64,000 nucleotides of DNA from Crocinitomicaceae bacterium (GTDB lineage: Bacteria > Bacteroidota > Bacteroidia > Flavobacteriales_D > Crocinitomicaceae), in contig JAHENC010000020.1 of NCBI GenBank assembly GCA_024643365.1, positions 124,001 through 188,000 on the forward strand. Direction: 5' to 3'. The position numbers and the translations under genes are program-made. The notes beneath the pieces were generated by a model, which did no database searches, was not told the DNA's origin, and saw only the letters and a list, made by a program, of their open reading frames with translations. Shown here in pieces: positions 32,027 to 39,768 of this stretch. Each line of letters begins with the position of its first letter. Within the stretch, counting starts at the first letter, position 1.

Positions 32027-33499
32027 ATGCAAACACTCGAACAAATACAAAGCTTTGAAGGAAAATACCCAAAACAGATTTGGAGTCTTTTCTTCACGGA
32101 AATGTGGGAACGTTTCTGTTTTTATGGAAACCGTGGTATGTTGGTCGTATTTATGACAAACATCTTATTCTTTTCGGATCAAGAAGCCAATTTAAAATAT
32201 GGCGCCATTCAAGCATTCGTCTATGCATTCACCTTTATTGGTGGACTATTCGCAGACAAAATTCTTGGTTTTCAAAAATCGCTTCTTTGGGGCGGTATTC
32301 TAATGATCCTCGGTAGTTTAATTCTCGGTTTAGATGCGAAAGCAAATTTCTTTTACGGAATTTGTTTAATCATCATTGGAACAGGATTCTTCAAACCAAA
32401 CATTTCCACGATGGTAGGAGAATTGTACCGTGCAGGTGATACGCGTCGCGATGCTGGATTTAGCTTATTTTACGCAGGAATCAACCTTGGCGCTTTATTC
32501 GGCGGTGGACTTTGTGTCTACGTTGGTAAAACCTATTCTTGGAACATGGCGTTTGCCTTGTCCGGTGTTTTTATGACTGTTGGATTAATCAATTTCTTAT
32601 TGACACGCAAAAGCCTTGGACCAATTGGAAAAGCACCAGTAACAACGGATGAGAAAACAGCGAAACGAAACCAATACTTAGTGTATGGTGGATCAGTATT
32701 ATCTATTCCCTTCATTTATGCGATGATTACGAATACCGCTTATACAGATATCTTCATGTTCATTATTGGACCTGCAACCCTACTCTACTTGATCTTCGAA
32801 ATGAGTAAACTTGATTGGGAGCAAAACAGAAAATTAGTCGGAGCGATGATCTTCATTTTCTTATCCATTATCTTCTGGTCCTTCTTTGAGCAAAGTGGTG
32901 GATCCTTGAGTTTGTATGCAGAGAAACTGATCTCTAAAGATATGCTTGGACTAAAATTTGACCCTAATGTAGTGAACAACTCCGCAAATTCACTTTTCGT
33001 GATTATCTTGAGTGTTTTTATCGGTTTAATGTGGATATGGTTGGCGAAAAGAAAATTAGAACCGAATTACTTCATGAAATTTGGATTGGCGTTTATTTTT
33101 CTAAGTGTTTCCTTCTACTTGTTTTACTATACACGTTTTATGTTGGATAACGCTGGACTAGCTTCCCTTGGCTTGTTTACATTTGCGTACTTGGTACTTT
33201 CGATTGGAGAGTTGTTTTTATCGCCAATTGGTTTATCATTGATGACAAAATTATCACCAAAACATTTATGGGGAGTCATGATGGGAATGTGGTTCCTAGC
33301 TTCTGCATATGGACAATATGCTGCTGGAATATTAGGCGCAGGAATGGCGAGTCCAAAAAAAGACGCAAGTCCAATAGAGCGCATGATTGCCTACACGGAT
33401 GGATACCATCAATTGGCACTTTATGCTTTAGTCACCGGAGCAATAGTCATGATCGCCTCTTTCTCATTAAACAGATTGATTTCAGATCGCGCTGAATAA
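32027..33499 (+). CDS. Proton-dependent oligopeptide transporter (POT family), standard form
   Basis: A second POT carrier of 490 aa with about 12-14 membrane helices. It shows EMWERFCFYGNRGML (ExxER motif) and FSLFYAGINLGALFGGG (FYxxIN signature). It lacks the hydrophilic insert of the upstream paralogue. Conserved stretches (GFFKPNIST, SPIGLSLMTKLSP) are shared with the first gene, so the pair looks like an old tandem duplication. No promoter is seen in the 56-nt gap, which is mostly terminator, so expression may depend on readthrough. Confidence 0.92.
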   Translation: MQTLEQIQSFEGKYPKQIWSLFFTEMWERFCFYGNRGMLVVFMTNILFFSDQEANLKYGAIQAFVYAFTFIGGLFADKILGFQKSLLWGGILMILGSLILGLDAKANFFYGICLIIIGTGFFKPNISTMVGELYRAGDTRRDAGFSLFYAGINLGALFGGGLCVYVGKTYSWNMAFALSGVFMTVGLINFLLTRKSLGPIGKAPVTTDEKTAKRNQYLVYGGSVLSIPFIYAMITNTAYTDIFMFIIGPATLLYLIFEMSKLDWEQNRKLVGAMIFIFLSIIFWSFFEQSGGSLSLYAEKLISKDMLGLKFDPNVVNNSANSLFVIILSVFIGLMWIWLAKRKLEPNYFMKFGLAFIFLSVSFYLFYYTRFMLDNAGLASLGLFTFAYLVLSIGELFLSPIGLSLMTKLSPKHLWGVMMGMWFLASAYGQYAAGILGAGMASPKKDASPIERMIAYTDGYHQLALYALVTGAIVMIASFSLNRLISDRAE

Positions 33500-33521
33500 G
33501 TTCGACACACGTATTGAATAA

Positions 33522-34088
33522 TTACCCGAGGCGCTTGGTCACAAGCGCCTCTACTTTTTCGTAGAAGTGCTGCGGTTTATACGTACGCCATTCGATGTCC
33601 TCTAACTCTCCGCCCATCACAAAGTAATGATCAATGTTGATGCGTTCAAATTCACGCACCACATGGTCGTGAAAATTCACCATGGCAATCCAACCTTCTT
33701 CGACATCGTCGAACCATTCTTCATAGTAACAATCATCCGAATAATGGAAATTTAGCACGTTTTCACCAATGAGAATGAATTGATTGATTCCTTGATCGAT
33801 TAAGACGTCGATGATGTCGCGCTTTAAGATCATGATGTCATTTTCAATGGCATCGTTCCATTCGCCGATTAATTCAATTATCGCATACGCCGCGTCGTAG
33901 TCCACCATCAGGATTTTGATAAATAAAGTCGGTGAACCAATTGAATCCCATTGCGGATGAATGTAGAAGTCATAAATACTATTCGTGAACTCGAATTCAC
34001 TGTACTCACGTTCGAAAAACGGGGACAATGGATCCTCGGAAGCGACGTAGTATCCACGCCAGTTGAAATAAGGTTCGACAAAATGCAT
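33522..34088 (-). CDS. Hypothetical cytoplasmic protein, 188 aa
   Basis: I do not recognise it. It is acidic and aromatic-rich with no signal peptide or membrane segment. It contains FYIHPQWDSIGSPTLFIKILMVDYD and HYSDDCYYEEWFDDVEEGWIAM. The start is ATG 34088, preceded on the minus strand by TAAATTTG with a 3-nt gap. The ORF-track TTG two codons earlier lies in that element. Its last ten codons contain a perfect 10-bp inverted repeat that may terminate the convergent POT transcript. Function unknown. Confidence 0.72.
   Translation of the reverse strand: MHFVEPYFNWRGYYVASEDPLSPFFEREYSEFEFTNSIYDFYIHPQWDSIGSPTLFIKILMVDYDAAYAIIELIGEWNDAIENDIMILKRDIIDVLIDQGINQFILIGENVLNFHYSDDCYYEEWFDDVEEGWIAMVNFHDHVVREFERINIDHYFVMGGELEDIEWRTYKPQHFYEKVEALVTKRLG
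33528..33558 (+). terminator. Terminator hairpin embedded in the 3' end of a convergent gene
   Basis: GAGGCGCTTG and CAAGCGCCTC form a perfect 10-bp stem with a GTCA loop, then TACTTTTT on the plus strand. It lies 28 nt after the POT stop but inside the coding sequence of the minus-strand gene. Confidence 0.65.
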
Positions 34089-34091
34089 GGA

Positions 34092-34099
34092 CAAATTTA
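34092..34099 (-). promoter_or_regulatory. -7 promoter element, start codon 3 nt downstream
   Basis: TAAATTTG on the minus strand ends 3 nt before the ATG at 34088, the same geometry as at 17175-17186 and at the SRP RNA gene. Confidence 0.55.
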
Positions 34100-34195
34100 T
34101 ACAGCGAAAGTGAGACTACACTGCTTTAGTCTAAAATAAGTTATAATTTCGCGTTTTTCTTTTGAAGAATTCAAACCTATCCAAAACAACACCAC

Positions 34196-34864
34196 GTGGG
34201 AAAAGATAAACTTTTACGATTTGAAGCCATTAAGTCATTCTCCAATGTCTATGAACCTGTTTTTAGAGAACCATTCCCTATTCAAGGCAATTGGCGTACA
34301 GAAGTCTTTAAAAACGACAATCCCATCATTTTAGAACTTGGTTGCGGTAAAGGAGAATACTCCGTTGGACTTGGAAGGAAATACCCAGAAAAGAATTTTA
34401 TCGGCGTTGATTTAAAAGGAAACCGAATTTACATCGGTGCAAAAGATGCTTTAGAAACGAATTTAACAAATGTGGCCTTTTTGCGCACACGCATTGACTT
34501 TATCCTCGATTACTTTGGGGAGCACGAAGTGGATGAAATTTGGTTGACTTTTTCTGACCCACAACCGAATAAAGCACGAAAACGCTTGTCTTCTCCCCTG
34601 TTTATTGATCGATACAAGAAAATTTTAAAACCAGGCGGCATCGTTCATATGAAAACGGACAGTGATATTTTGTTTGAATATACCTTAGAGCAAATCGAAG
34701 AGAACAAATACGAATGTTTGGAATCTACTTGGGACTTATACGCGAATCTACCTGAGGATTTAGATCCAGATACGCGAGAGATTTTCCACATTCAAACGTA
34801 TTACGAGAAATTATTTTCCTCTCGTGGACATAAAATCAAGTACTGTAAATTCAAGATTTCTTAA
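34196..34864 (+). CDS. trmB: tRNA (guanine-N7-)-methyltransferase
   Basis: TrmB methylates G46 of tRNA using SAM. The 222-aa protein has the SAM-binding motif ILELGCGKGEYSVGLG (about residues 47-62) and the family signature IWLTFSDPQPNKARKRL, including the catalytic Asp and Pro. It begins with GTG (MGKDKLLRF). The stop directly abuts the stop of the convergent glycosyltransferase gene with no spacer. Confidence 0.94.
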   Translation: MGKDKLLRFEAIKSFSNVYEPVFREPFPIQGNWRTEVFKNDNPIILELGCGKGEYSVGLGRKYPEKNFIGVDLKGNRIYIGAKDALETNLTNVAFLRTRIDFILDYFGEHEVDEIWLTFSDPQPNKARKRLSSPLFIDRYKKILKPGGIVHMKTDSDILFEYTLEQIEENKYECLESTWDLYANLPEDLDPDTREIFHIQTYYEKLFSSRGHKIKYCKFKIS

Positions 34865-35737
34865 TCAGCGAATCTGATTGTAATTGCGGTAATTCGTATC
34901 GATTCCAATAAATTTCAACAAATCCTTCAATTTATTTTTGAGGGATTTTTTGTTTGTACTTGGGTCAACTTTAAAGGTCCAATTCAAGCGATCGATGCGT
35001 GCTTGCATAATGTTCGGATGTGTTCCTTTGAATCGCGCCAAGCCATTGATGTGATCTTCATAAGGGAAAAATTCAACATCCTCAATATTCTTCTCTAACC
35101 ATTCGTCATCGTGCCATAGTTTGTGAAAAGACGTTTGCTTTGCTTGCATCGCTCTTGGATCCTTCACCCAACCATAATGATAAACATCCGCAGCAATTTT
35201 CGCGACATTTAACTTTTGATTATCATCCTTACGGAATCCTTGAGCATCGCGGTACGAGTAAATATTGGAGGAATTGCGAATGATGCGAATTTCATTTTTG
35301 TACCAATTATTGGATGCACCAATGAAATCATAGGAACCATAAAAGTGTTGATAGGAAAATAATAATCCATCTACTTCTTGATCTTTCGCGTAGATTTCCA
35401 TTTTTGCACGGATTTCTGCGTGATCTTTCTCATGAATGACCTCATCCCCTTGAATATAAAAAGCCCAATCGCTGTCCTTTGAAATAGCACGAAAGGCTTT
35501 ATTGGTCTCATCGGCAAGAACTGCTCCATTTTCACGCAGCGTATCATCCCAGATGGTTTCAATGATTTTTATTTTGGATGGATCGATGGATTGTATTAAT
35601 CCCAACGTATCGTCCTCTGAATTTCCTACGGCAACAATAACTTCGTCACAAAGTGGTAAAATAGATTGAATAGCCTCCACAATTGGATAATCCAACTTGA
35701 TAGCGTTTCGAATGAACGTAAATCCAGAGACCTTCAC
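34865..35737 (-). CDS. Glycosyltransferase family 2-like protein
   Basis: The 290-aa protein begins with a GT-A fold segment (VSGFTFIRNAIKLDYPIVEAI, CDEVIVAVGNSEDDT), typical of family 2 sugar transferases such as WaaE/SunS types. DSDWAFYIQGDEVIHEKD takes the place of the usual DxD-type metal site region. It is preceded by gatC (2-nt gap) and plsC on the same strand. The sugar and acceptor are unknown, and lipopolysaccharide or protein glycan modification is plausible. Its stop abuts that of trmB. Confidence 0.8.
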   Translation of the reverse strand: MKVSGFTFIRNAIKLDYPIVEAIQSILPLCDEVIVAVGNSEDDTLGLIQSIDPSKIKIIETIWDDTLRENGAVLADETNKAFRAISKDSDWAFYIQGDEVIHEKDHAEIRAKMEIYAKDQEVDGLLFSYQHFYGSYDFIGASNNWYKNEIRIIRNSSNIYSYRDAQGFRKDDNQKLNVAKIAADVYHYGWVKDPRAMQAKQTSFHKLWHDDEWLEKNIEDVEFFPYEDHINGLARFKGTHPNIMQARIDRLNWTFKVDPSTNKKSLKNKLKDLLKFIGIDTNYRNYNQIR

Positions 35738-35739
35738 GT

Positions 35740-36030
35740 TTATTTATCCAATACTTTTGGAATACGGAAATAATCAGAATCCTTTTTCGGAGCATTCTTC
35801 AACGCTTCCTCATGGGATACAGTGATTTTAGGCTCATCTTCACGAAGTCTGTTGATTTCTTCGGACATGAAAATCAATGGCTCCACATTTTCTGTGTCAA
35901 TTTCGGACAATTTATCTACGAATTCAATCATGCGCTCCATGTCCTTTTGAATAGAAACTTTATCCTCTCCTTTAAACTCCAATCGAGCAAGGTGTGCAAT
36001 GTGATCAATTAATTCTTCCGTGATTCTCAT
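35740..36030 (-). CDS. gatC: Aspartyl/glutamyl-tRNA amidotransferase subunit C
   Basis: GatC wraps GatA and GatB in the complex that amidates Glu-tRNA(Gln) or Asp-tRNA(Asn). The 96-aa protein shows the family pattern: HIAHLARLEF, then EFVDKLSEIDTENVEPL, and the C-terminal APKKDSDYFRIPKVL. gatA and gatB are not in the window. It lies 9 nt after plsC and 2 nt before a glycosyltransferase gene. Confidence 0.94.
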   Translation of the reverse strand: MRITEELIDHIAHLARLEFKGEDKVSIQKDMERMIEFVDKLSEIDTENVEPLIFMSEEINRLREDEPKITVSHEEALKNAPKKDSDYFRIPKVLDK

Positions 36031-36039
36031 GTGTCAAAA

Positions 36040-36810
36040 TTATTTATTTTCCTCGAATAAGTGTGGATATTCGCTTAAAATTGGTGCATTAATTCGATCA
36101 AAGCAAGCCTGACGAATTTCACTGATTTCCATGCGATCCAATTCCTCCACAGTAAAATAGGGATGAATATACACACGAGAAATTCCTGGTTGGGCTGGAC
36201 CCAAAATATCTGTTGGGTCAGAAAATAGCTTGTAGTTATTCGTGAAAGTCAATGGTAGTAGAGGAATCCCCATAGTCTTGGCCATTTTAAATGCACCATC
36301 TTTGAAAGGAAGCATTTTTGGACATTGATCATCTGGAATCGTTCCTTCCGGAAAAATCACAATGGACCAACCTTCCGCCACTGCTTTATTCGCCATAGAA
36401 TATGCTTGTCCAGCTTTGCTTTTATTCTTGCGGTAAACGGGAATATTCAAGTTTTTGAAATACGTTCCAAGAATAGGATACTTGAGGATTTCACTTTTAC
36501 CAAGAAAGACGAATGGCGATTGAGGTAGTATAGAATGTAAGAGGAAAATATCCAAATACGATGTGTGGTTAGCAACAATAATGTATGGTCCTTTAGGTAA
36601 GATTGCCTTTTCCATGACACGGACACCATAAAAACAAAAAATGCGCATCAACCAACTCCAAATAATGAAGAGTTTAAAACTGATTTTTTTCCACTTGGGA
36701 TTCATGATCAGAACCAAAAAAAACGGATAGAATAGTAGGGCAAAGATGCTAAACACTATCGCAATGTAGAGCTTCCAAATCAATCCAAACACGCCGAAAA
36801 AATTACGCAT
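36040..36810 (-). CDS. plsC: 1-acyl-sn-glycerol-3-phosphate acyltransferase (PlsC-like)
   Basis: The protein acylates lysophosphatidate or a related lipid at the inner membrane. An N-terminal membrane segment is followed by the acyltransferase motifs NHTSYLDIF (HX4D) and FPEGTIPDD (motif III), with KSEILKYPILGTYFK between them. The ORF track starts at 36957 and overlaps the divergent trpS gene. I place the start at ATG 36810 (MRNFFGVFGLIW) because TATCTTTG lies 3 nt upstream of it. That gives 256 aa, normal for the family. It heads the plsC-gatC-glycosyltransferase unit. Confidence 0.9.
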   Translation of the reverse strand: MRNFFGVFGLIWKLYIAIVFSIFALLFYPFFLVLIMNPKWKKISFKLFIIWSWLMRIFCFYGVRVMEKAILPKGPYIIVANHTSYLDIFLLHSILPQSPFVFLGKSEILKYPILGTYFKNLNIPVYRKNKSKAGQAYSMANKAVAEGWSIVIFPEGTIPDDQCPKMLPFKDGAFKMAKTMGIPLLPLTFTNNYKLFSDPTDILGPAQPGISRVYIHPYFTVEELDRMEISEIRQACFDRINAPILSEYPHLFEENK

Positions 36811-36813
36811 AGT

Positions 36814-36821
36814 CAAAGATA
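36814..36821 (-). promoter_or_regulatory. -7 promoter element of plsC, start codon 3 nt downstream
   Basis: TATCTTTG followed by ACT and then the ATG at 36810 on the minus strand. This decides the plsC start and predicts a leaderless mRNA. Confidence 0.6.
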
Positions 36822-36866
36822 CGCTTTTCAACACACTTTTGAATCCTTCGATTCCGCAGAAATGAG

Positions 36867-36874
36867 TAATTTTG
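36867..36874 (+). promoter_or_regulatory. -7 promoter element of trpS
   Basis: TAATTTTG lies 16 nt before the trpS ATG (36891). Confidence 0.5.
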
Positions 36875-36890
36875 AAAAAAGAAACATCCC

Positions 36891-37859
36891 ATGGCACGCA
36901 TTTTAACAGGAATTCAAAGTACAGGAACACCACACCTAGGTAACATTTTAGGCGCAATTCTTCCCGCTATTGAATTGGCTTCAAATCCTGCAAACGAAAG
37001 TTACCTGTTTATTGCCGACATGCATTCATTGACGCAAATCAAGGATGGGGAAACACTTCGTCAAAATACTTACGCAACTGCAGCAACTTGGCTAGCCTTC
37101 GGACTAGATAGTTCAAAAACAGTCTTCTATCGTCAGAGCGATGTTCCACAAGTCACAGAATTAATGTGGTATTTGTTGTGTATGTATCCGTACAACCGTT
37201 TAACCTTGGCACATAGTTTCAAGGATAAAGCAGACCGTTTAGACGACGTTAATGGCGGACTCTTCTCCTATCCGATTTTGATGGCAGCCGATATTTTGTT
37301 GTTCGATGCAGAGATTGTTCCAGTGGGAAAGGATCAAAAACAACACATCGAAATGACACGGGACGTAGCCAATCGTTTCAATTTGGCTTATGGAGACTCA
37401 TTAGTTCTTCCGGAAGAACAAATTCGTGAAGACACCATGTTAATTCCAGGAACAGACGGAGAAAAGATGAGTAAATCTAGAGGGAATTACATCGATATTT
37501 TTCTTCCTGAAAAACAACTGAGAAAGCAAATCATGTCTATCGTTTCGGATAGTACACCTCTTGAAGAACCAAAGAATCCAGACACATGTCACACGTTTGC
37601 CTTGTATCAATTACTCGCTAGTGAGGCTGAGACACAAGCTATGCGTGAAAATTACCTCGGTGGCAACTACGGATTTGGACATGCGAAACAGGCATTATTC
37701 GAATTGATCTTAAGCAAATTTGAAAAACAACGTTTGCGTTTCGACGAATTAATGGCGAATCCATCGGAAATCGATGCAGCGCTTCGAATCGGTGCACAAA
37801 AAGCACAATCCGTTGCAAATGACGTGTTGAAACGGGTTCGAACGAAAGTTGGTTATTGA
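36891..37859 (+). CDS. trpS: Tryptophanyl-tRNA synthetase
   Basis: A class I synthetase charging tRNA(Trp). The HIGH-like motif appears in STGTPHLGNILGAI (residues 10-23) and the KMSKS motif in EKMSKSRGNYIDIF. The 322-aa length is normal. YPILMAADILLFDAEIVPVGKDQKQHIEM is the conserved tryptophan/ATP-site region. The promoter shares its upstream region with the divergent plsC. The 3' end overlaps the convergent TonB receptor gene by 7 nt. Confidence 0.95.
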   Translation: MARILTGIQSTGTPHLGNILGAILPAIELASNPANESYLFIADMHSLTQIKDGETLRQNTYATAATWLAFGLDSSKTVFYRQSDVPQVTELMWYLLCMYPYNRLTLAHSFKDKADRLDDVNGGLFSYPILMAADILLFDAEIVPVGKDQKQHIEMTRDVANRFNLAYGDSLVLPEEQIREDTMLIPGTDGEKMSKSRGNYIDIFLPEKQLRKQIMSIVSDSTPLEEPKNPDTCHTFALYQLLASEAETQAMRENYLGGNYGFGHAKQALFELILSKFEKQRLRFDELMANPSEIDAALRIGAQKAQSVANDVLKRVRTKVGY

Positions 37860-39700
37860 TTTACTTTCGTAAACGCATAATTTAATCCCACTTTGAACCA
37901 TCTTCCAGGCATTTGGACAAATCCTGCCTCGACATAATTGGTATTCGTAAGATTATTTGCTTCAACAAATAGGTTAAATCCTTTTAAATTACCAGAAATT
38001 AACTTGAGATCAACCAATTGGTATGCAGGATTGGAAACACGTTGAATGAATCGGTAATTGACTTGCATACTTCCATATTTCGAAAACTGAAAACTGAATT
38101 TAGCGATCAATTGATGTCTTAAGTTCGAATACGCATAGCGGGACTCTACATTTTCGTCAAACACATGTGTCGCTTTCATATACGTGTAAGAAAAATCAAC
38201 GAAGTTCGGTTTAAATTCTGCTGGGTAAACAAAGGTTTTGCGCACGGTTGCTTCCAAACCATAAAATCGGACTTCAGCGATATTCACCGGTTGCCACTTA
38301 TTCGGATTAGGTACAATCGCGGACGAATCTCGAACCCAGTCGATCATATTGTATGTTTGACGGTAAAACGCATTTGCTTCCAAGTACAATTTTCCAACTT
38401 TAAACCATCCTAACTCTGCAGAATTAGCGTATTCCGGTTTTAACGCTGCGTTTCCCATATTTGAAGGATCGGAGTAATACAATTCTGTATATGTTGGAAT
38501 TCGGTTGCTTTTTGCCAGGTTTGCGTACAGGCGGTTTGCTTCGTTCAACTGATATGCACATTGAACACTTGGCAATAGCTTCAACGGAACATCTGTGTAT
38601 TGGAACACGAGTAAACTTGAAGTAGCTGTTATCTTGCCCATTTTGAATATCACATCACCAAAACCACTTGAATACTGTCTGTTGCGCAATCCTAAATTGG
38701 AACTATTCAAGGCCTCAAATCGATGTTCAAAACCTAAATGGTACTGCCAACTGCTGCCAAATTTTCCATTTAATATGCTTTCCAAACTATACGTTTCTGA
38801 AAAATGACGATTGGTATAAAATCCAGGATCATTTCGTTTCAAGCGAAATTCATCGCGATTGGTACGTGTACTCAAACGATTGACCCATGTTGCTTTTCTA
38901 AAAGAAACATTGTAACGTAAACCAGCAAAGGCATTTTGAGTGCTTTCCCATTGATCTGGGAATTTGTTGGAATAAAAACCATTTGCACCAAATTTACGAT
39001 CTGAATAGGCCAACATCACCAATAAATACTGTTTTTTAAAGGACTTCCCACCTTCATATGAAATCTGTTTATTGTCAAAATCTGAATTGGACCAATGTCC
39101 ATTTGAACGATCAAATCCCATAGAAAGCTTTTGATTCCAACCTTTGATAGGTGCGCTCATCGTCACATTAATTCCAGCCGTTCCAAAGGACCCAGCATAG
39201 GATTGTGCCTTAACAAACGTTTTACTCGAAAGATGTGAAACAAAATTGACTGCTCCAGCAAGCGCACTTTGTCCAAACATCTGTGTGGCTGGACCTTTTG
39301 TAATTTCAATTTGATCGATGGCATTCACGGTGAATGGAATGTTCATCGCATGATGTCCAGTTTGTGGATCCACCATCTTGAATCCATTTACTAAAATCAA
39401 TGTTTGTTCGAAACTACCTCCACGAATTCCTATATCCGCTTGCATTCCGTTTAAGCCTCGCTGACGGACGTCCACACCTGAAGTATAGCTGAGTGCTTCG
39501 CTCAAACTTCTCGACGGCAACAAAGCCAATTTATCGGCTTTTAACAAGGTCATCGATTGATTTCGCTGAAAATAATCGATTGGATTCCCCCTCCCAGTTA
39601 TTATTATTTCATTCAGAGTCAATGTTTTTATGACGTCTCGTTGCGTAAAAGCGTGAAATACCAGTACGCAGTTGAAAAGAAGAATGGAGATTTTTTTCAT
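37853..39700 (-). CDS. TonB-dependent outer membrane receptor (BtuB-like)
   Basis: An outer-membrane beta-barrel receptor of 615 aa. A signal peptide (ISILLFNCVLVFHAFTQ) is followed by a plug domain with LSEALSYTSGVDVRQRG, DIGIRGGSFEQTLILVNG and IEITKGPATQMFGQSALAGAVNF, then a 22-strand-type barrel ending in Phe-rich strands. The plug resembles cobalamin/siderophore-type receptors rather than SusC. The start is ATG 39700, because the ORF-track extension precedes the TACTTTTG promoter. It lies downstream of the beta-mannosidase gene but has its own promoter. The ligand is unknown. Confidence 0.9.
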   Translation of the reverse strand: MKKISILLFNCVLVFHAFTQRDVIKTLTLNEIIITGRGNPIDYFQRNQSMTLLKADKLALLPSRSLSEALSYTSGVDVRQRGLNGMQADIGIRGGSFEQTLILVNGFKMVDPQTGHHAMNIPFTVNAIDQIEITKGPATQMFGQSALAGAVNFVSHLSSKTFVKAQSYAGSFGTAGINVTMSAPIKGWNQKLSMGFDRSNGHWSNSDFDNKQISYEGGKSFKKQYLLVMLAYSDRKFGANGFYSNKFPDQWESTQNAFAGLRYNVSFRKATWVNRLSTRTNRDEFRLKRNDPGFYTNRHFSETYSLESILNGKFGSSWQYHLGFEHRFEALNSSNLGLRNRQYSSGFGDVIFKMGKITATSSLLVFQYTDVPLKLLPSVQCAYQLNEANRLYANLAKSNRIPTYTELYYSDPSNMGNAALKPEYANSAELGWFKVGKLYLEANAFYRQTYNMIDWVRDSSAIVPNPNKWQPVNIAEVRFYGLEATVRKTFVYPAEFKPNFVDFSYTYMKATHVFDENVESRYAYSNLRHQLIAKFSFQFSKYGSMQVNYRFIQRVSNPAYQLVDLKLISGNLKGFNLFVEANNLTNTNYVEAGFVQMPGRWFKVGLNYAFTKVNQ

Positions 39701-39715
39701 TTCATTTTTTTTTTG

Positions 39716-39723
39716 CAAAAGTA
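39716..39723 (-). promoter_or_regulatory. -7 promoter element of the TonB receptor gene
   Basis: TACTTTTG on the minus strand, 15 nt before the ATG at 39700 and between the mannosidase stop and the receptor start. Confidence 0.55.
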
Positions 39724-39768
39724 CGTAAGGTAAATCAGGCAACAATCCTTTGAATTGAAAATACCTAT

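Noticed and set aside
36811-36957. Upstream extension of plsC
   Set aside because: It overlaps the divergent trpS start and both promoters.
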